Shown: positions 54,422 through 64,000 of the stretch, in pieces
How the letters are laid out: each line of letters starts with the position of its first letter
How positions within the stretch are numbered: position 1 is the first letter of the stretch
Source of the DNA: Pseudomonas psychrophila
GTDB lineage: Bacteria; Pseudomonadota; Gammaproteobacteria; Pseudomonadales; Pseudomonadaceae
Length of the DNA: 64,000 nucleotides
Assembly: GCF_001043005.1 (NCBI RefSeq)
Contig: NZ_JYKZ01000001.1
Span: 806,001-870,000, forward strand
Direction of reading: 5' to 3'
Position numbers and translations under genes: made by a program
Notes under the pieces: model-generated
The model's database searches: none
The model's input: the letters and a program-made list of their open reading frames with translations, nothing else
Told to the model about the DNA's origin: nothing

Positions 54422-56101
54422 ATGACCATGCTCAAAAACCCGTCTTCCAAATACCGCGCTTTCCCGGTCATTGATTTGCCTGACCGTACCTGGCCTTCGA
54501 AAACCATCACCAGCGCGCCTATCTGGTGCAGTTCCGATTTGCGCGACGGTAACCAGTCGCTGATCGAGCCGATGGATGCGACGAAGAAGCTGCGTTTCTG
54601 GAAGACCCTGGTCAGCGTTGGCGTTAAAGAAATCGAGGCGTCGTTCCCGGCTGCGTCCCAGACCGACTTCGACTTCGTGCGCACCCTGATCGAAGACGGC
54701 CACATCCCGGATGACACCACCATTCAGGTGCTGACCCAAGGCCGGGAAGATTTGATTGCACGCACCTTTGAGTCGCTGCGCGGAGCGAAAAAAGCCATCG
54801 TTCACCTGTACAACGCAACCTGCCCTGCTTTCCGGCGCATCGTGTTCAATCAGGACAAGGACGGCATCAAGGAAATCGCGGTCAGCGCCGCCAAGCTGTT
54901 CGTCAAATATGCCGCTCAGCAACCCGAAACCCATTGGACATTCGAGTACTCGCCAGAGACGTTCAGCGCCACTGAGCTGGAGTTCGCCAAGGAAGTCTGT
55001 GACGCGGTGATCGAGGTCTGGAACCCGACGCCTGAGCACAAGATGATCCTCAACTTGCCTGCCACTGTTGAGTGCGCGACCCCGAACATCTACGCCGACC
55101 AGATCGAGTGGTTCGGCCGCAATATCAATCGCCGTGACAGCGTGTTGATCAGCCTGCACACCCACAACGACCGTGGCACCGGTGTTGCCGCAACCGAACT
55201 GGGCCTGATGGCAGGTGCCGATCGCGTTGAAGGTTGCCTGTTTGGTAACGGTGAGCGTACTGGCAACGTCGATCTGGTGACTGTGGCCTTGAACATGTAC
55301 ACCCAGGGCCTGGATCCACAATTGGACTTCTCTGACATCGACGGCGTGCGCAAAGTGGTCGAAGAGTGCAACCAGATCCCGGTTCACCCTCGTCACCCGT
55401 ATGTGGGCGACCTGGTCCACACTGCATTCTCCGGCTCGCACCAGGACGCCATCCGTAAAGGTTTCGCGCAACAAAAACCGGATGCCTTGTGGGAAGTCCC
55501 GTACTTGCCAATCGACCCGGCTGATATCGGCCGTAGCTACGAAGCCGTGATTCGGGTTAACAGCCAGTCGGGCAAAGGCGGGATTGCTTACCTGCTGGAG
55601 CAGGAATACGGCATCAGCTTGCCACGCCGGATGCAGATCGAGTTCAGCCAGGTCGTTCAGCGCGAAACTGATCGCCTGGGTCTGGAAATGACGGCTCAGC
55701 AGATCCACAGCTTGCTGCGCACTGAGTACCTTCAAGCCAACACCCCTTACGCGCTGGTCAGCCACCGCTTACAGGAAGAGAACGGTCACAGTGCCGTCGA
55801 GGTTGAAGTGTCAGCCAAAGGCGATGGCGAAACCAACCTGCGCTGGAGCGGCAAGGGCAACGGCGCGCTGGAAGCGCTGGTAGCCGGCCTGCCCGTCAAC
55901 GCCGAAATAATGGACTACAACGAACACGCAATCGGTGCTGGCACCAACGCCAAGGCGGCGGCTTACATTGAGCTGCGAGTCAACGGCGGACGTGCCGTAC
56001 ACGGTGTGGGTATTGATGAAAACATCACTACGGCAAGCTTCAAGGCACTGTTCAGCGCCCTGAACCGCTCGCTGAGCGAAACCGAGGCTAAAGCGGCGTA
56101 A
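54422..56101 (+). CDS. leuA: 2-isopropylmalate synthase
   Basis: A 559-residue enzyme of the longer LeuA type. The catalytic TIM barrel has [20 protein letters not shown] near the N-terminus (metal-binding Asp) and the His pair in [11 protein letters not shown]. The C-terminal regulatory domain (about residues 430-559) gives leucine feedback control. It joins acetyl-CoA and 2-ketoisovalerate in the first step of leucine synthesis. Start 54422 has an AAGGA site; an ATG two codons on is possible. A leucine-rich leader and hairpins precede it and a strong terminator follows. Confidence 0.96.
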   Translation: MTMLKNPSSKYRAFPVIDLPDRTWPSKTITSAPIWCSSDLRDGNQSLIEPMDATKKLRFWKTLVSVGVKEIEASFPAASQTDFDFVRTLIEDGHIPDDTTIQVLTQGREDLIARTFESLRGAKKAIVHLYNATCPAFRRIVFNQDKDGIKEIAVSAAKLFVKYAAQQPETHWTFEYSPETFSATELEFAKEVCDAVIEVWNPTPEHKMILNLPATVECATPNIYADQIEWFGRNINRRDSVLISLHTHNDRGTGVAATELGLMAGADRVEGCLFGNGERTGNVDLVTVALNMYTQGLDPQLDFSDIDGVRKVVEECNQIPVHPRHPYVGDLVHTAFSGSHQDAIRKGFAQQKPDALWEVPYLPIDPADIGRSYEAVIRVNSQSGKGGIAYLLEQEYGISLPRRMQIEFSQVVQRETDRLGLEMTAQQIHSLLRTEYLQANTPYALVSHRLQEENGHSAVEVEVSAKGDGETNLRWSGKGNGALEALVAGLPVNAEIMDYNEHAIGAGTNAKAAAYIELRVNGGRAVHGVGIDENITTASFKALFSALNRSLSETEAKAA

Positions 56102-56117
56102 GCATCGCCAGAAACAC

Positions 56118-56153
56118 AAAAGCCCCCAAGGCGAGAGCCTTGGGGGCTTTTTT
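56118..56153 (+). terminator. Rho-independent terminator after leuA
   Basis: Stem AAAGCCCCCAAGGC with loop GAGA, then six T residues, 17 bases after the leuA stop. Confidence 0.95.
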
Positions 56154-56171
56154 GTGGTGGATATTTCAACC

Positions 56172-56222
56172 GTGGGAGCGAGCCTGCTCGCGAAGATCAT
56201 TCGCGAGCAGGCTCGCTCCCAC
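56172..56222. repeat. REPIN, short type
   Basis: A near-perfect REP hairpin between the convergent leuA and amidase genes. Confidence 0.9.
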
Positions 56223-56260
56223 TGCGGGGGTCTTGGGTGGTAGCAGAGTCTCTACAGGTT

Positions 56261-57052
56261 TTAATGCAGCTCGAAGTTATCGGCATCCAGATTGGCCGGG
56301 AAGCGCTCGCGGTAAGCCCGCAATTCAGCCGCACTCAGGTTCATGGTGAAAACCCCGTCAGCCTCACCGGCACTGAGCAGCGACTCGCCCTGGAAGTCGA
56401 AGACGTGACTGTCACCCGTGTAGACCATTCCTTTACCGTCCGTGCCCACCCGGTTCACCGCTGCGACGTAGCAGAGGTTTTCGATGGCCCGTGCAGGCAA
56501 TAAACGGTTCCAGTGCAGCCGGCGCGCACCTGGCCAGCTGGCGGTGTACAGCAACAGGTCAGTGTCATGGGGGTCGCAACTCCACACCGGGAAGCGCAGG
56601 TCGTAGCAAATCAACGGACGAATGCGCCAGCCTTTAACTTCGAACTGAACCTGACGCTCGCCCGGGGTGAAATGTTCATGCTCACCGGCCATGCGAAACA
56701 GGTGGCGTTTGTCATAGTGCAGCACTTCGCCATCGGGCCGTGCCCACAGCAAGCGATTACGGTGACTGCCATCTGCAGCGCGCACAATAACGCTCCCCGT
56801 CACCACAGCATCAAGCCTTTTGGCCTGTTTGCGCAGCCATTCGGTGCTCGGACCGCCTTCAAGCTCAGCCAGGGTTTTGGAGTCCATGCTGAAGCCGGTG
56901 GTAAACATTTCGGGCAGCACCACTAAATCGGCGCCCCGGGCCTGCTCAAGCAGTTCGTCGAAATGATCGAAGTTGGCCTGACGGTCATGCCAGGCCAGCG
57001 TGGTTTGCACCAGCGCTACGGTTAAATCGGGTAAATCCTTTAGATCACGCAT
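56261..57052 (-). CDS. Omega-amidase, nitrilase family (YafV-like)
   Basis: A 263-residue nitrilase-superfamily amidase with the complete triad: Glu in VVLPEMFTTGF, Lys in HYDKRHLFR and Cys in PLICYDLRFP. The NIT2/YafV group hydrolyses alpha-ketoglutaramate and related omega-amides. It overlaps the upstream aminotransferase by 13 bases. That pairing is the glutamine transaminase-omega-amidase route, which salvages methionine from its keto acid and makes the step irreversible. Start at 57052 (MRDLKDLPDLT). Confidence 0.9.
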   Translation of the reverse strand: MRDLKDLPDLTVALVQTTLAWHDRQANFDHFDELLEQARGADLVVLPEMFTTGFSMDSKTLAELEGGPSTEWLRKQAKRLDAVVTGSVIVRAADGSHRNRLLWARPDGEVLHYDKRHLFRMAGEHEHFTPGERQVQFEVKGWRIRPLICYDLRFPVWSCDPHDTDLLLYTASWPGARRLHWNRLLPARAIENLCYVAAVNRVGTDGKGMVYTGDSHVFDFQGESLLSAGEADGVFTMNLSAAELRAYRERFPANLDADNFELH

Positions 57053-58188
57053 AGTTTTTCTGCTGCTTCACGCAGCGTCTCCTCGCGTTTTGCAAAACAT
57101 AGACGAACCAGCCGCTGCCCTTCGGGCGGGGTCTGGTAGAACACCGACACCGGGATAGTCGCCACCCCGTGTTCGCGGGTCAGCCATATGGCCATGTCGA
57201 CATCATTAAGGTCCGGACGAATAAGGGAGTAATCCACCAACTGGAAGTACGTGCCAGCCACCGGCCTGAAGGTAAAACGCGACGGGCTGAGCAAATCACA
57301 AAACAGGTCACGCTTTGCCTGATAAAACCCTGGCAACTCTTCAACGTGCTCGGGGTGAGCCGCCATAAAGTCTGCCAACGCATACTGCAAAGGCGTCACC
57401 CCGCAAAAGCTGACGTACTGGTGAACCTTGCGCAACTCGGCGGTCAAGGCAGGTGGCGCAACGACGTAGCCTGTTTTCCAGCCTGTCACGTGGTAAGTCT
57501 TGCCGAATGAGCTGACAACGAATGCGCGATGGTACAACTCGGGATGGGACAAAACACTGACGTGGGGCACGCCATCGAACACCAGATGCTCGTACACCTC
57601 ATCGCTGATGATGTAGATATCGCGATCAGCAATCAGGCGGGCCAACTGGTCCAGTTCGGCACGACTGATCAGGGCGCCGCTTGGATTGTGCGGGCTGTTC
57701 AGGATGATCAGGCGCGTACGCGGGCTCAGGGCCGCCTCAAGCTTTTGCCAGTCTATCGAGAAGTCTTCGAGCCCCAGTTGCACGTGCACGCAGCGGCCCC
57801 CAGCCAGCTCAACCGAGGGTTCATAGCTGTCGTAGCACGGGTCAAAGACGATCACTTCATCACCGGCATGAATCACGGCCTGGATCGCGCAGAAAATGGC
57901 CTGGGTCGCACCGGGTGTGATGGTCACCTCGGTGTCGGCATTTACCTGGACGCCATAACTGCGGGTGATTTTTGCCGCTACCTGCTCACGCAAAGCAGGC
58001 AAGCCGATCATGGGTGAATACTGATTGTGACCACTGGCAATGTGCTTGCCGACAGCATCACGCAACGCCTGCGGGCCGTCGAAGTCGGGGAACCCCTGAG
58101 ACAGGTTGAGTGCGCCGGTTTCTGTCGCGAGCTGCGACATGCGCGTGAAAATAGTGGTGCCTACATTCGGCAACTTGCTGGTGATCAT
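57040..58188 (-). CDS. PLP-dependent aminotransferase, YbdL-like (methionine/glutamine aminotransferase)
   Basis: A 382-residue class I aminotransferase. It opens ITSKLPNVGTTIFTRMSQLA with the substrate loop LNLSQGFPDFDGP. The PLP-binding Lys is in VSSFGKTYHVTGWK, with Asn and Tyr contacts in LNSPHNPSG and ISDEVYEHL. The N-terminal sequence and length match E. coli YbdL, which transaminates methionine and other bulky substrates. Start 58188 has an AGGGA site; nine extra codons upstream are unlikely. It overlaps the amidase gene, so the two act together. Confidence 0.9.
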   Translation of the reverse strand: MITSKLPNVGTTIFTRMSQLATETGALNLSQGFPDFDGPQALRDAVGKHIASGHNQYSPMIGLPALREQVAAKITRSYGVQVNADTEVTITPGATQAIFCAIQAVIHAGDEVIVFDPCYDSYEPSVELAGGRCVHVQLGLEDFSIDWQKLEAALSPRTRLIILNSPHNPSGALISRAELDQLARLIADRDIYIISDEVYEHLVFDGVPHVSVLSHPELYHRAFVVSSFGKTYHVTGWKTGYVVAPPALTAELRKVHQYVSFCGVTPLQYALADFMAAHPEHVEELPGFYQAKRDLFCDLLSPSRFTFRPVAGTYFQLVDYSLIRPDLNDVDMAIWLTREHGVATIPVSVFYQTPPEGQRLVRLCFAKREETLREAAEKLCVI

Positions 58189-58259
58189 GGCCGTTCCCTG
58201 TTGAGTTCCCGGCACTGACTACGGCGCAGGACCTACCGAGAATAGCCCAAACGTCAGAC

Positions 58260-58291
58260 ACGAAAAAGGGCCCTTTCGGACCCTTTCTCAT
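58260..58291 (-). terminator. Terminator after der
   Basis: An imperfect hairpin (AAAGGGTCC with CCCTTT, one mismatch) followed on the minus strand by TTTTTCGTG, about 20 bases past the der stop. Confidence 0.75.
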
Positions 58292-58311
58292 TACGCTCGA
58301 ACCTTGCGCTA

Positions 58312-59781
58312 TCAGCGCTTGTCTTTGCGGTTTTTCTCGGCTTTCTTGTGGTGCGACATCATGCGGCGTTTCTTGTTGACCTGACGGTCGGTCAGCGAGT
58401 TCTTGTTGCCTTCGTACGGGTTCTCGCCACCTTTGAACTCGATGCGGATCGGCGTACCGACCAACTTCAAGACACGACGGTAGGTGTTTTCGAGATAACG
58501 GACGTAAGACTTCGGAACCTTCTCAACCTGGTTACCGTGGATCACGATAATCGGCGGGTTGGCACCACCCAAGTGGGCATAGCGCAGCTTGATCCGGCGG
58601 CTGTTGACCATCGGTGGCGCGTGCTCGCTGACCGCATCTTCCAGAATCTGGGTGAGACGGTTGGTCGGCCAACGGGTAACCGCTGACTTGAAGGAGTTCT
58701 GCACCGATTGGTACAGGTTGCCCACGCCAGTGCCGTGCAGTGCCGAGATAAAGTGAATATCGGCAAAGTCGACGAAGAACAGGCGACGAGTCAGCTCGAC
58801 TTTAACGAAGTCGCGCTCGCTCGGGGTCATGCCGTCCCACTTGTTGATCGCAATGACCAGAGCCCGACCGGCCTCCAGCGCAAAGCCCAACAGGTTAAGG
58901 TCGTGGTCAACCACGCCTTCGCGGGCGTCCATCACAAAGATCACCACGTTGGCGTCTTTGATCGCTTGCAGGGTTTTGACCACGGAGAATTTTTCAACTT
59001 CTTCGTGGATCTTGCCGCGCTTGCGCACACCTGCGGTGTCGATCAGCGTGTACTTCTCGTCGTTACGCTCAAACGGGATGTAGATGCTGTCGCGGGTAGT
59101 GCCTGGCTGATCATAAACGATGACACGGTCTTCACCGAGCATGCGGTTGACCAGTGTCGACTTGCCAACGTTAGGGCGACCGATGATGGCGATCTTGATG
59201 CCGTCTTTCTCGCTTGGGCCAGGAATGCGCTTGGCTTCCTCGCCTTCGAGAACGACTTCTTCTTCACCGTCTTCTGGCTCTTCTTCGTCACGCGGGAAGT
59301 TGCTCAGGGCAATTTCCAGCATTTGTGTGATACCACGGCCGTGAGCACCGGCGATTGGAATCGCGTCGCCCATGCCCAGTGGTGCGAACTCGGCGCGAGC
59401 CATGTCCGGGTCGATGTTATCAACCTTGTTGGCCACTACGTAGGAGCGCTTGTTACGTTTGCGAAGGTGTTCGCCGATCATCTGGTCAGCGGCTGTGAAA
59501 CCCGCTTTTGCATCTACCAGGAACAGAACGACATCAGCTTCTTCGATAGCCAGCAGCGACTGCTCGGCCATCTTTTCGTCCATACCGTGCTCGTCACCGG
59601 AGATACCGCCGGTGTCGACCAGAATGTAGGAACGCCCTTGCCACTTGGCCTCACCGTATTGGCGATCACGGGTCAGACCGGACAAGTCGCCAACGATGGC
59701 GTCACGAGTCCTGGTCAGGCGGTTGAACAAGGTGGACTTGCCGACGTTTGGTCGGCCCACCAGGGCGATTACGGGAACCAT
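58312..59781 (-). CDS. der: Ribosome biogenesis GTPase Der (EngA)
   Basis: A 489-residue protein with two tandem GTPase domains. Each has a full P-loop: [13 protein letters not shown] near the start and [13 protein letters not shown] at about residue 205. DTGG and DTAG switch motifs and NKVD/NKWD specificity motifs are present. A C-terminal KH-like domain follows and then a very basic tail. It acts in 50S ribosomal subunit maturation. Start 59781 (MVPVIALV) has a GGAG site. It is the last gene of the ispG-hisS-yfgM-bamB-der set, after an internal terminator-like hairpin. Confidence 0.97.
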   Translation of the reverse strand: MVPVIALVGRPNVGKSTLFNRLTRTRDAIVGDLSGLTRDRQYGEAKWQGRSYILVDTGGISGDEHGMDEKMAEQSLLAIEEADVVLFLVDAKAGFTAADQMIGEHLRKRNKRSYVVANKVDNIDPDMARAEFAPLGMGDAIPIAGAHGRGITQMLEIALSNFPRDEEEPEDGEEEVVLEGEEAKRIPGPSEKDGIKIAIIGRPNVGKSTLVNRMLGEDRVIVYDQPGTTRDSIYIPFERNDEKYTLIDTAGVRKRGKIHEEVEKFSVVKTLQAIKDANVVIFVMDAREGVVDHDLNLLGFALEAGRALVIAINKWDGMTPSERDFVKVELTRRLFFVDFADIHFISALHGTGVGNLYQSVQNSFKSAVTRWPTNRLTQILEDAVSEHAPPMVNSRRIKLRYAHLGGANPPIIVIHGNQVEKVPKSYVRYLENTYRRVLKLVGTPIRIEFKGGENPYEGNKNSLTDRQVNKKRRMMSHHKKAEKNRKDKR

Positions 59782-59813
59782 GCGGCTCTCCACTTCGTTA
59801 TTTCAGAAAATAC

Positions 59814-59836
59814 AAAAGCCGCTGCAAGGCAGCGGC
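59814..59836 (-). terminator. Intercistronic terminator-like hairpin between bamB and der
   Basis: Perfect 8-bp stem GCCGCTGC/GCAGCGGC (59818-59825 and 59829-59836) followed on the minus strand by TTTTGTATTTTC. It may reduce read-through from bamB into der. Confidence 0.75.
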
Positions 59837-59919
59837 CAGAGTTCGGAACAGCACAAATGTGCCGCAAACCTTGCCAGAGCAAGGCTGCTCGAGGCCCTGA
59901 AGCCTCAAGCATAGACGCC

Positions 59920-61071
59920 TTAGCGAATGGTCAGGGCTTCCAGTTTGCCGCTGTTACCAAACACGTAAATCATGTCACCGACCACCAGCGGACGAGCCCG
60001 AAGGCCATCACTGTCGACGCGGGTACGGCCTACGAAACGACCATCGACCTGGCTTAACAGGTGCAGATAGCCTTCCATGTCACCGACAGCCACGTAGCTG
60101 GAGAAGACTTCCGGCGCCGACAATTGACGGCGAGCCAGAGCATCGTTGCTCCACAGTGAGGTGGTCGAACGCTCGTCAACGCCTTCTACAGTGCCCGACG
60201 CCAGGCTGACGTAGACGCTGCCAAAGCCTTGAGCGACACCTGAATAGCTGGAAGCATCACGTTGCCAGAGCACGCGACCCGATTCCATTTCAAGCGCCGC
60301 CATGCGGCCCTGGTAGCTGGCGACATACAGTGTACCGCCAGACATCAGCAGGCCACCGTCGATATCGACAATGCGTTCAAGCTCGGAGCGACCTTGCGGG
60401 ATGGCAACACGTTGCTCCCACACAGGCACGCCGTTGCGCGTATCAAGGGCAACCACTTTACCAGTCGACAGACCGGCGATTGCCAGATGATTGGTCACCA
60501 GTGGTGCGCCAGTACCACGCAAGGTCAGCACACCCGGCGTGCTGTCATAGGTCCAACGCTGATTGCCGGTGGAAGCATCCAGACCGATCAAGCGATCGTC
60601 CTGAGTCTGTACCACTACGACATCGCCGTTGGTTGCCGGGGGTGCAAGCACTTCGCTGTTGACGCGTGAGCGCCACTTTTCTTCGCCGGTGCTGGAATCC
60701 AGGGCAATCACGTCACCTTGCAAGGTGCCGAGCATGACCAGGCCATAGCCCAGGCCAACTGCACCGGAAACAGGCAGTTCGAGGTCTTTTTTCCACTCAA
60801 CGTCGCCGTTCATGCGGTCCAGAGACATCACAACGCCAGTTACGTCTGCGGCGTAGATGTTGTTACCTTCAACCGCTGGAACCAGCATGTTGTAGGTTTT
60901 GCCCTGACCGTCACCGATCGAGCGGCTCCACTGCTTTTGCAGCACGACTTCTTCTTTGAAGTCGGTCAACTCGGCAGGTGGAAGTTCTTTTTTGCTGTTG
61001 CTGCTGCAACCCGCGGCCAAAACGACCAGAGCCAGCAATGCCGCATGTTTCCAACGCATCACGTCACGCAT
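59920..61071 (-). CDS. bamB: Outer membrane protein assembly factor BamB
   Basis: A 383-residue lipoprotein (ALLALVVLAAGC) with an eight-bladed beta-propeller. Propeller repeats include VVMSLDRMNGDVEWKKDLEL, VIALDSSTGEEKWRSRV and VVALDTRNGVPVWEQRV. It is part of the BAM complex, binding BamA and helping insert barrel proteins into the outer membrane. Two starts are possible: 61071 (MRDVMRW, overlapping the yfgM stop by eight bases) and 61059 (MRWKHAA). Both keep the signal peptide. The order yfgM-bamB-der is conserved in gammaproteobacteria. Confidence 0.95.
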   Translation of the reverse strand: MRDVMRWKHAALLALVVLAAGCSSNSKKELPPAELTDFKEEVVLQKQWSRSIGDGQGKTYNMLVPAVEGNNIYAADVTGVVMSLDRMNGDVEWKKDLELPVSGAVGLGYGLVMLGTLQGDVIALDSSTGEEKWRSRVNSEVLAPPATNGDVVVVQTQDDRLIGLDASTGNQRWTYDSTPGVLTLRGTGAPLVTNHLAIAGLSTGKVVALDTRNGVPVWEQRVAIPQGRSELERIVDIDGGLLMSGGTLYVASYQGRMAALEMESGRVLWQRDASSYSGVAQGFGSVYVSLASGTVEGVDERSTTSLWSNDALARRQLSAPEVFSSYVAVGDMEGYLHLLSQVDGRFVGRTRVDSDGLRARPLVVGDMIYVFGNSGKLEALTIR

Positions 61072-61705
61072 CCCCTTTGGCCAGGTCATCGAGCTTGATT
61101 TGCAAGCCACCTACTGCTGCTTCGTCCGACAAGGCGGCCTTGGCTTTTTCGTAAGCTGTACGTGCGTCGTCGGCACGGCCCTGCTGCACCAGCAAGTCGC
61201 CCTTGAGCTCTTCACGGCTGGCCAAGAATGCCTTGTCCGAATCACCTTCAAGCAGTTTCAGTGCATCATCAACCTTGCCCTGCGCTGCCAACACCTGAGC
61301 CAGACGCTGACGCGCCACTTCAGCCAGGGTGGCATTGGCCGGCTTGTCTACAATGGCTTTCAGCTCAGCGGCTGCGTCATCGAGCTTGCCGTTGTCTACT
61401 GCGACCTTGGCCACAAACAGACCGCCGAATTGCGCATAAGCAGAGCCTGCGTATTCGCTTTTCAACTTGTTGGCCAAGTCCGCCACACGGGCCACATCGG
61501 GCTGGCCGTCAGGCGTGAGTGTGGTTTCAAGCAATTGTTGGTAGAGAATCGACGCACCTTGCGACTGATTCGTCTGATATTTGTGCCAAGCCTGCCAGCC
61601 GAACACCACCACCAGCGCCAGCAAGCCGCCAGTGACCAGGGGTTTGCCGTTGCGCTGCCACCAGTCTTTCAACTCGCCCAGCTGATCATCATCGTTACTC
61701 GACAC
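61064..61705 (-). CDS. yfgM: YfgM family translocon-associated tetratricopeptide protein
   Basis: A 213-residue protein. A short cytoplasmic N-terminus (DDDQLGELKDWWQRNGKPLV) leads into one membrane anchor (VTGGLLALVVVFGWQAW). A periplasmic domain follows with tetratricopeptide-like helices (AYAQFGGLFVAKVAVDNGKL, ARQRLAQVLAAQGKVDDALK). YfgM is an ancillary subunit of the SecYEG translocon that works with PpiD in handing exported proteins to periplasmic chaperones. It overlaps bamB and follows hisS by 41 bases in the conserved operon. Confidence 0.93.
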   Translation of the reverse strand: MSSNDDDQLGELKDWWQRNGKPLVTGGLLALVVVFGWQAWHKYQTNQSQGASILYQQLLETTLTPDGQPDVARVADLANKLKSEYAGSAYAQFGGLFVAKVAVDNGKLDDAAAELKAIVDKPANATLAEVARQRLAQVLAAQGKVDDALKLLEGDSDKAFLASREELKGDLLVQQGRADDARTAYEKAKAALSDEAAVGGLQIKLDDLAKGDA

Positions 61706-61746
61706 CCCAACACTCCTTAATTCGATAAATCGGCTGTTTTACAGCT

Positions 61747-63036
61747 TCAACCCTGCACGACGCAGGTGGCCAGGTGCTCGGAAAGAGCATCCCAGGCAAT
61801 CGTTTGTTGTTCGCCCTGGCCACGCAGGGGTTTTAAACCTACCACTTGCTGGGCCAATTCGTCGTCACCCAGGATCAGCGCGTACAGTGCGCCGCTCTTG
61901 TCAGCCTTTTTGAACTGGCTTTTGAAACTGCCTGCACCGGCATTGATCTGCAAGCGCAGGTTCGGTAGCTGATCGCGAACACGCTCGCTCAAAGCCAGAG
62001 CAGCCAATTCGGCCGCCTCACCGAAAGCACACAGGTACACATCGACCTGACGCGCGATTTCTTCCGGGATTTGCTCAAGGGTTTCGAGCATCAGGATCAA
62101 GCGCTCAATGCCCATCGCAAAGCCAACGCCTGAAGTGGGCTTGCCGCCCATTTGCTCGACCAGACCGTCATAACGACCGCCAGCACACACGGTGCCCTGA
62201 GCCCCCAATTTATCGGTGACCCATTCGAATACGGTTTTGCTGTAGTAGTCCAGGCCACGAACCAGTTTTGGATTGATCGTGTAAGGAATGCCTGCGGCAT
62301 CGAGGCGCGCCTTGAGGCCCTCAAAATGCACACGGGACTCTTCGTCCAGGTAATCAACCAGCTTCGGCGCATCGACCAAAACCGCCTGGGTATCGGCATT
62401 TTTGGTGTCAAGGACGCGCAGCGGATTGGATTTCAAGCGACGCTGGCTGTCTTCGTCAAGTTCACTCAGGCGCGAGGACAAGTATTCGACAAGGGCAGCA
62501 CGGTAGCGTGCACGGGCTTCACTGGTGCCCAGGCTATTGAGTTCGAGCTTTACCGCATCACGGATACCCAGCTCGCCCCACAGACGCCAGGTCAACACGA
62601 TCAGTTCGGCATCGATGTCCGGGCCATCAAGGTTGAACACCTCGACCCCGATCTGATGGAACTGGCGATAACGGCCTTTTTGCGGGCGTTCGTGGCGGAA
62701 CATCGGACCGATGTACCACAACTTTTGCACTTGACCACCGCCAGTGAGGCCGTGCTCAAGCACAGCACGCACGCATGCAGCAGTACCTTCAGGGCGCAAG
62801 GTCAGCGAATCGCCATTGCGGTCTTCGAAGGTGTACATCTCTTTTTCGACGATGTCGGTCACTTCACCGATCGAGCGTTTGAACAACTCGGTGAATTCGA
62901 CGATCGGCATACGAATTTGCTTGTAACCGTAGTTATCCAGCAAACGCGAAACCTTGCTTTCAAAGTAGCGCCACAGGGGCGTCTGCTCCGGCAGAGTGTC
63001 GTTCATGCCACGAATGGCTTGCAAAGACTTGCTCAC
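61747..63036 (-). CDS. hisS: Histidyl-tRNA synthetase
   Basis: A 429-residue class II synthetase. It opens [20 protein letters not shown]. Motif 2 is in [20 protein letters not shown]. The histidine-specific loops are [15 protein letters not shown] and CAGGRYDGL, motif 3 is [11 protein letters not shown], and a C-terminal anticodon-binding domain ends the protein. It charges tRNA-His. GTG start at 63036 in the usual context ([10 protein letters not shown]). It lies 22 bases after ispG in the same operon. Confidence 0.97.
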   Translation of the reverse strand: MSKSLQAIRGMNDTLPEQTPLWRYFESKVSRLLDNYGYKQIRMPIVEFTELFKRSIGEVTDIVEKEMYTFEDRNGDSLTLRPEGTAACVRAVLEHGLTGGGQVQKLWYIGPMFRHERPQKGRYRQFHQIGVEVFNLDGPDIDAELIVLTWRLWGELGIRDAVKLELNSLGTSEARARYRAALVEYLSSRLSELDEDSQRRLKSNPLRVLDTKNADTQAVLVDAPKLVDYLDEESRVHFEGLKARLDAAGIPYTINPKLVRGLDYYSKTVFEWVTDKLGAQGTVCAGGRYDGLVEQMGGKPTSGVGFAMGIERLILMLETLEQIPEEIARQVDVYLCAFGEAAELAALALSERVRDQLPNLRLQINAGAGSFKSQFKKADKSGALYALILGDDELAQQVVGLKPLRGQGEQQTIAWDALSEHLATCVVQG

Positions 63037-63058
63037 AATAAATCCTTTATTCGTCTGG

Positions 63059-64000
63059 TTAGCCGCGCGCGATAACTGCAGCGTCAGCTTCGACCTTTTC
63101 GGCCGCCCTCTGCCGGATCAGTCTTTCGAGCTGGTCCACCAGATTATCATTCGTCAGTTTCTGCGACGGCTTGCCGTCGATATAAATCAGGTTTGGCGTA
63201 CCACCGGTGAGCCCCACATGGGCTTCCTTCGCTTCGCCAGGGCCGTTGACCACACAACCGATCACCGCAACATCCAGCGGCACCAGCAGGTCTTCAAGAC
63301 GAACTTCAAGTTCGTTCATGGTTTTCACCACGTCGAAGTTCTGCCGAGAGCAGCTTGGGCACGCGATAAAGTTGATGCCACGCGAGCGCAGATGCAGCGA
63401 CTTGAGGATGTCGTAGCCGACTTTTACTTCCTCAACCGGGTCTGCCGCCAAAGAGATGCGAATGGTATCGCCAATTCCCTCGGCGAGCAGCATACCTAGG
63501 CCCACGGCAGATTTCACTGTGCCTGAACGCAAACCACCGGCTTCGGTGATCCCCAGGTGCAGCGGCTGGACGATTTCCTTGGCCAGCAGACGGTAGGCTT
63601 CAACAGCCATAAACACGTCGGAAGCCTTCACGCTGACCTTGAAGTCCTTGAAATTCAGGCGCTCAAGGTGCTCAACGTGACGCAGTGCCGACTCGACCAA
63701 AGCAGCTGGTGTCGGTTCGCCGTATTTCTTTTGCAGGTCTTTTTCAAGCGATCCGGCGTTAACGCCGATGCGGATCGGAATACCGCGATCCCGTGCGGCA
63801 TCAACTACCGCACGTACACGGTCTTCACGACCGATGTTGCCCGGGTTGATTCGCAGGCAATCCACGCCCAATTCCGCTACGCGCAAGGCGATCCGGTGAT
63901 CGAAGTGGATGTCGGCAACCAATGGCACCTTGACCAGTTGCTTGATCCGGCCAAACGCTTCAGCAGCGTCCATGTCCGGTACGGAAATCCGTACGATATC
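63059..64000 (-). CDS. ispG: 4-hydroxy-3-methylbut-2-enyl diphosphate synthase IspG (GcpE), 5' end cut off
   Basis: The frame is open to the last base of the window ([20 protein letters not shown]), so the N-terminal part of the gene lies outside. 313 codons plus the stop are present. The C-terminal [4Fe-4S] ligands are visible in [15 protein letters not shown], and in [20 protein letters not shown]. These identify the reductive enzyme that makes HMBPP in the methylerythritol phosphate isoprenoid pathway. It heads the visible part of the ispG-hisS-yfgM-bamB-der operon. Confidence 0.96.
   Translation of the reverse strand, partial: DIVRISVPDMDAAEAFGRIKQLVKVPLVADIHFDHRIALRVAELGVDCLRINPGNIGREDRVRAVVDAARDRGIPIRIGVNAGSLEKDLQKKYGEPTPAALVESALRHVEHLERLNFKDFKVSVKASDVFMAVEAYRLLAKEIVQPLHLGITEAGGLRSGTVKSAVGLGMLLAEGIGDTIRISLAADPVEEVKVGYDILKSLHLRSRGINFIACPSCSRQNFDVVKTMNELEVRLEDLLVPLDVAVIGCVVNGPGEAKEAHVGLTGGTPNLIYIDGKPSQKLTNDNLVDQLERLIRQRAAEKVEADAAVIARG

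Overview
The window is a chromosomal segment of a Pseudomonas, most like the P. fluorescens lineage. The evidence is dense REP/REPIN palindromes built on GTGGGAGCGAGC...GCTCGCTCCCAC in most intergenic gaps, together with Pseudomonas-type gene blocks: oprB-gcd, Lon2-icp, cmoAB, a cumA-like oxidase, guaBA-xseA and ispG-hisS-yfgM-bamB-der. I see no rRNA, tRNA, insertion sequence, prophage or CRISPR array.

Layout. 1-9.3 kb: the 3' end of an LRR/NEL-type E3 ubiquitin ligase effector, an OpgC-type membrane acyltransferase, a ProY-like amino acid permease, a large class A PBP-like transglycosylase/transpeptidase, and a PadR repressor with a ferric-siderophore reductase (NfeR/NfeF type) behind a predicted Fur box and a perfect 18-bp palindrome. 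9.3-17.1 kb: a Pr6Pr membrane protein, VF530, a ZnuD-like TonB receptor behind a predicted Zur box, a broken copy of the tadA 3' end, and the glucose pair oprB-gcd. 17.1-24.7 kb: a DUF6124 gene with a structured leader, about 1.1 kb of repeats, a second Lon protease, an unknown gene, a chagasin-like lipoprotein inhibitor, a lysoplasmalogenase and cmoAB.

24.7-35.8 kb: an exact six-copy, 128-bp tandem REPIN array, tadA, the multicopper oxidase, and a complete trehalose PTS locus. That locus has divergent treR with paired operators, then treB, treC, a LamB-like porin, an EIIA-HPr-EI fusion and a Cys-less EIIB-like protein. 35.9-39.6 kb: an accessory patch of envelope genes, with a trypsin-like lipoprotein, an unrelated lipoprotein, two tandem paralogous small lipoproteins with a third decayed copy, and two further lipoproteins. 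39.6-46.8 kb: guaA, guaB, a zinc-ribbon protein, a TauE/SafE permease, xseA and an M23 peptidase.

46.8-53.9 kb: a CFA/I-like (class 5, alternate chaperone-usher) fimbrial locus in the order chaperone, major pilin, usher, tip adhesin. It is followed by a membrane winged-helix regulator and a small membrane partner resembling the PsaE/PsaF or ToxR/ToxS arrangement. 53.9-64 kb: leuA behind a candidate leucine attenuator, the YbdL/YafV aminotransferase-omega-amidase pair, and the ispG-hisS-yfgM-bamB-der operon, with ispG cut by the window end.

How the genes work together. The trehalose locus carries every step from outer-membrane entry to phosphotrehalose cleavage, plus its own phosphoryl relay. 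The oprB-gcd pair takes glucose into the periplasm and oxidises it there. NfeRF and the Zur-controlled receptor handle metals. The fimbrial locus carries structural genes and its probable regulators side by side. The most unusual content is the REPIN array with the displaced tadA fragment, the EIIB-like protein lacking its phospho-Cys, the decaying small-lipoprotein family and the leuA leader. Functional statements rest on motif recognition and remembered families; no database search was run.
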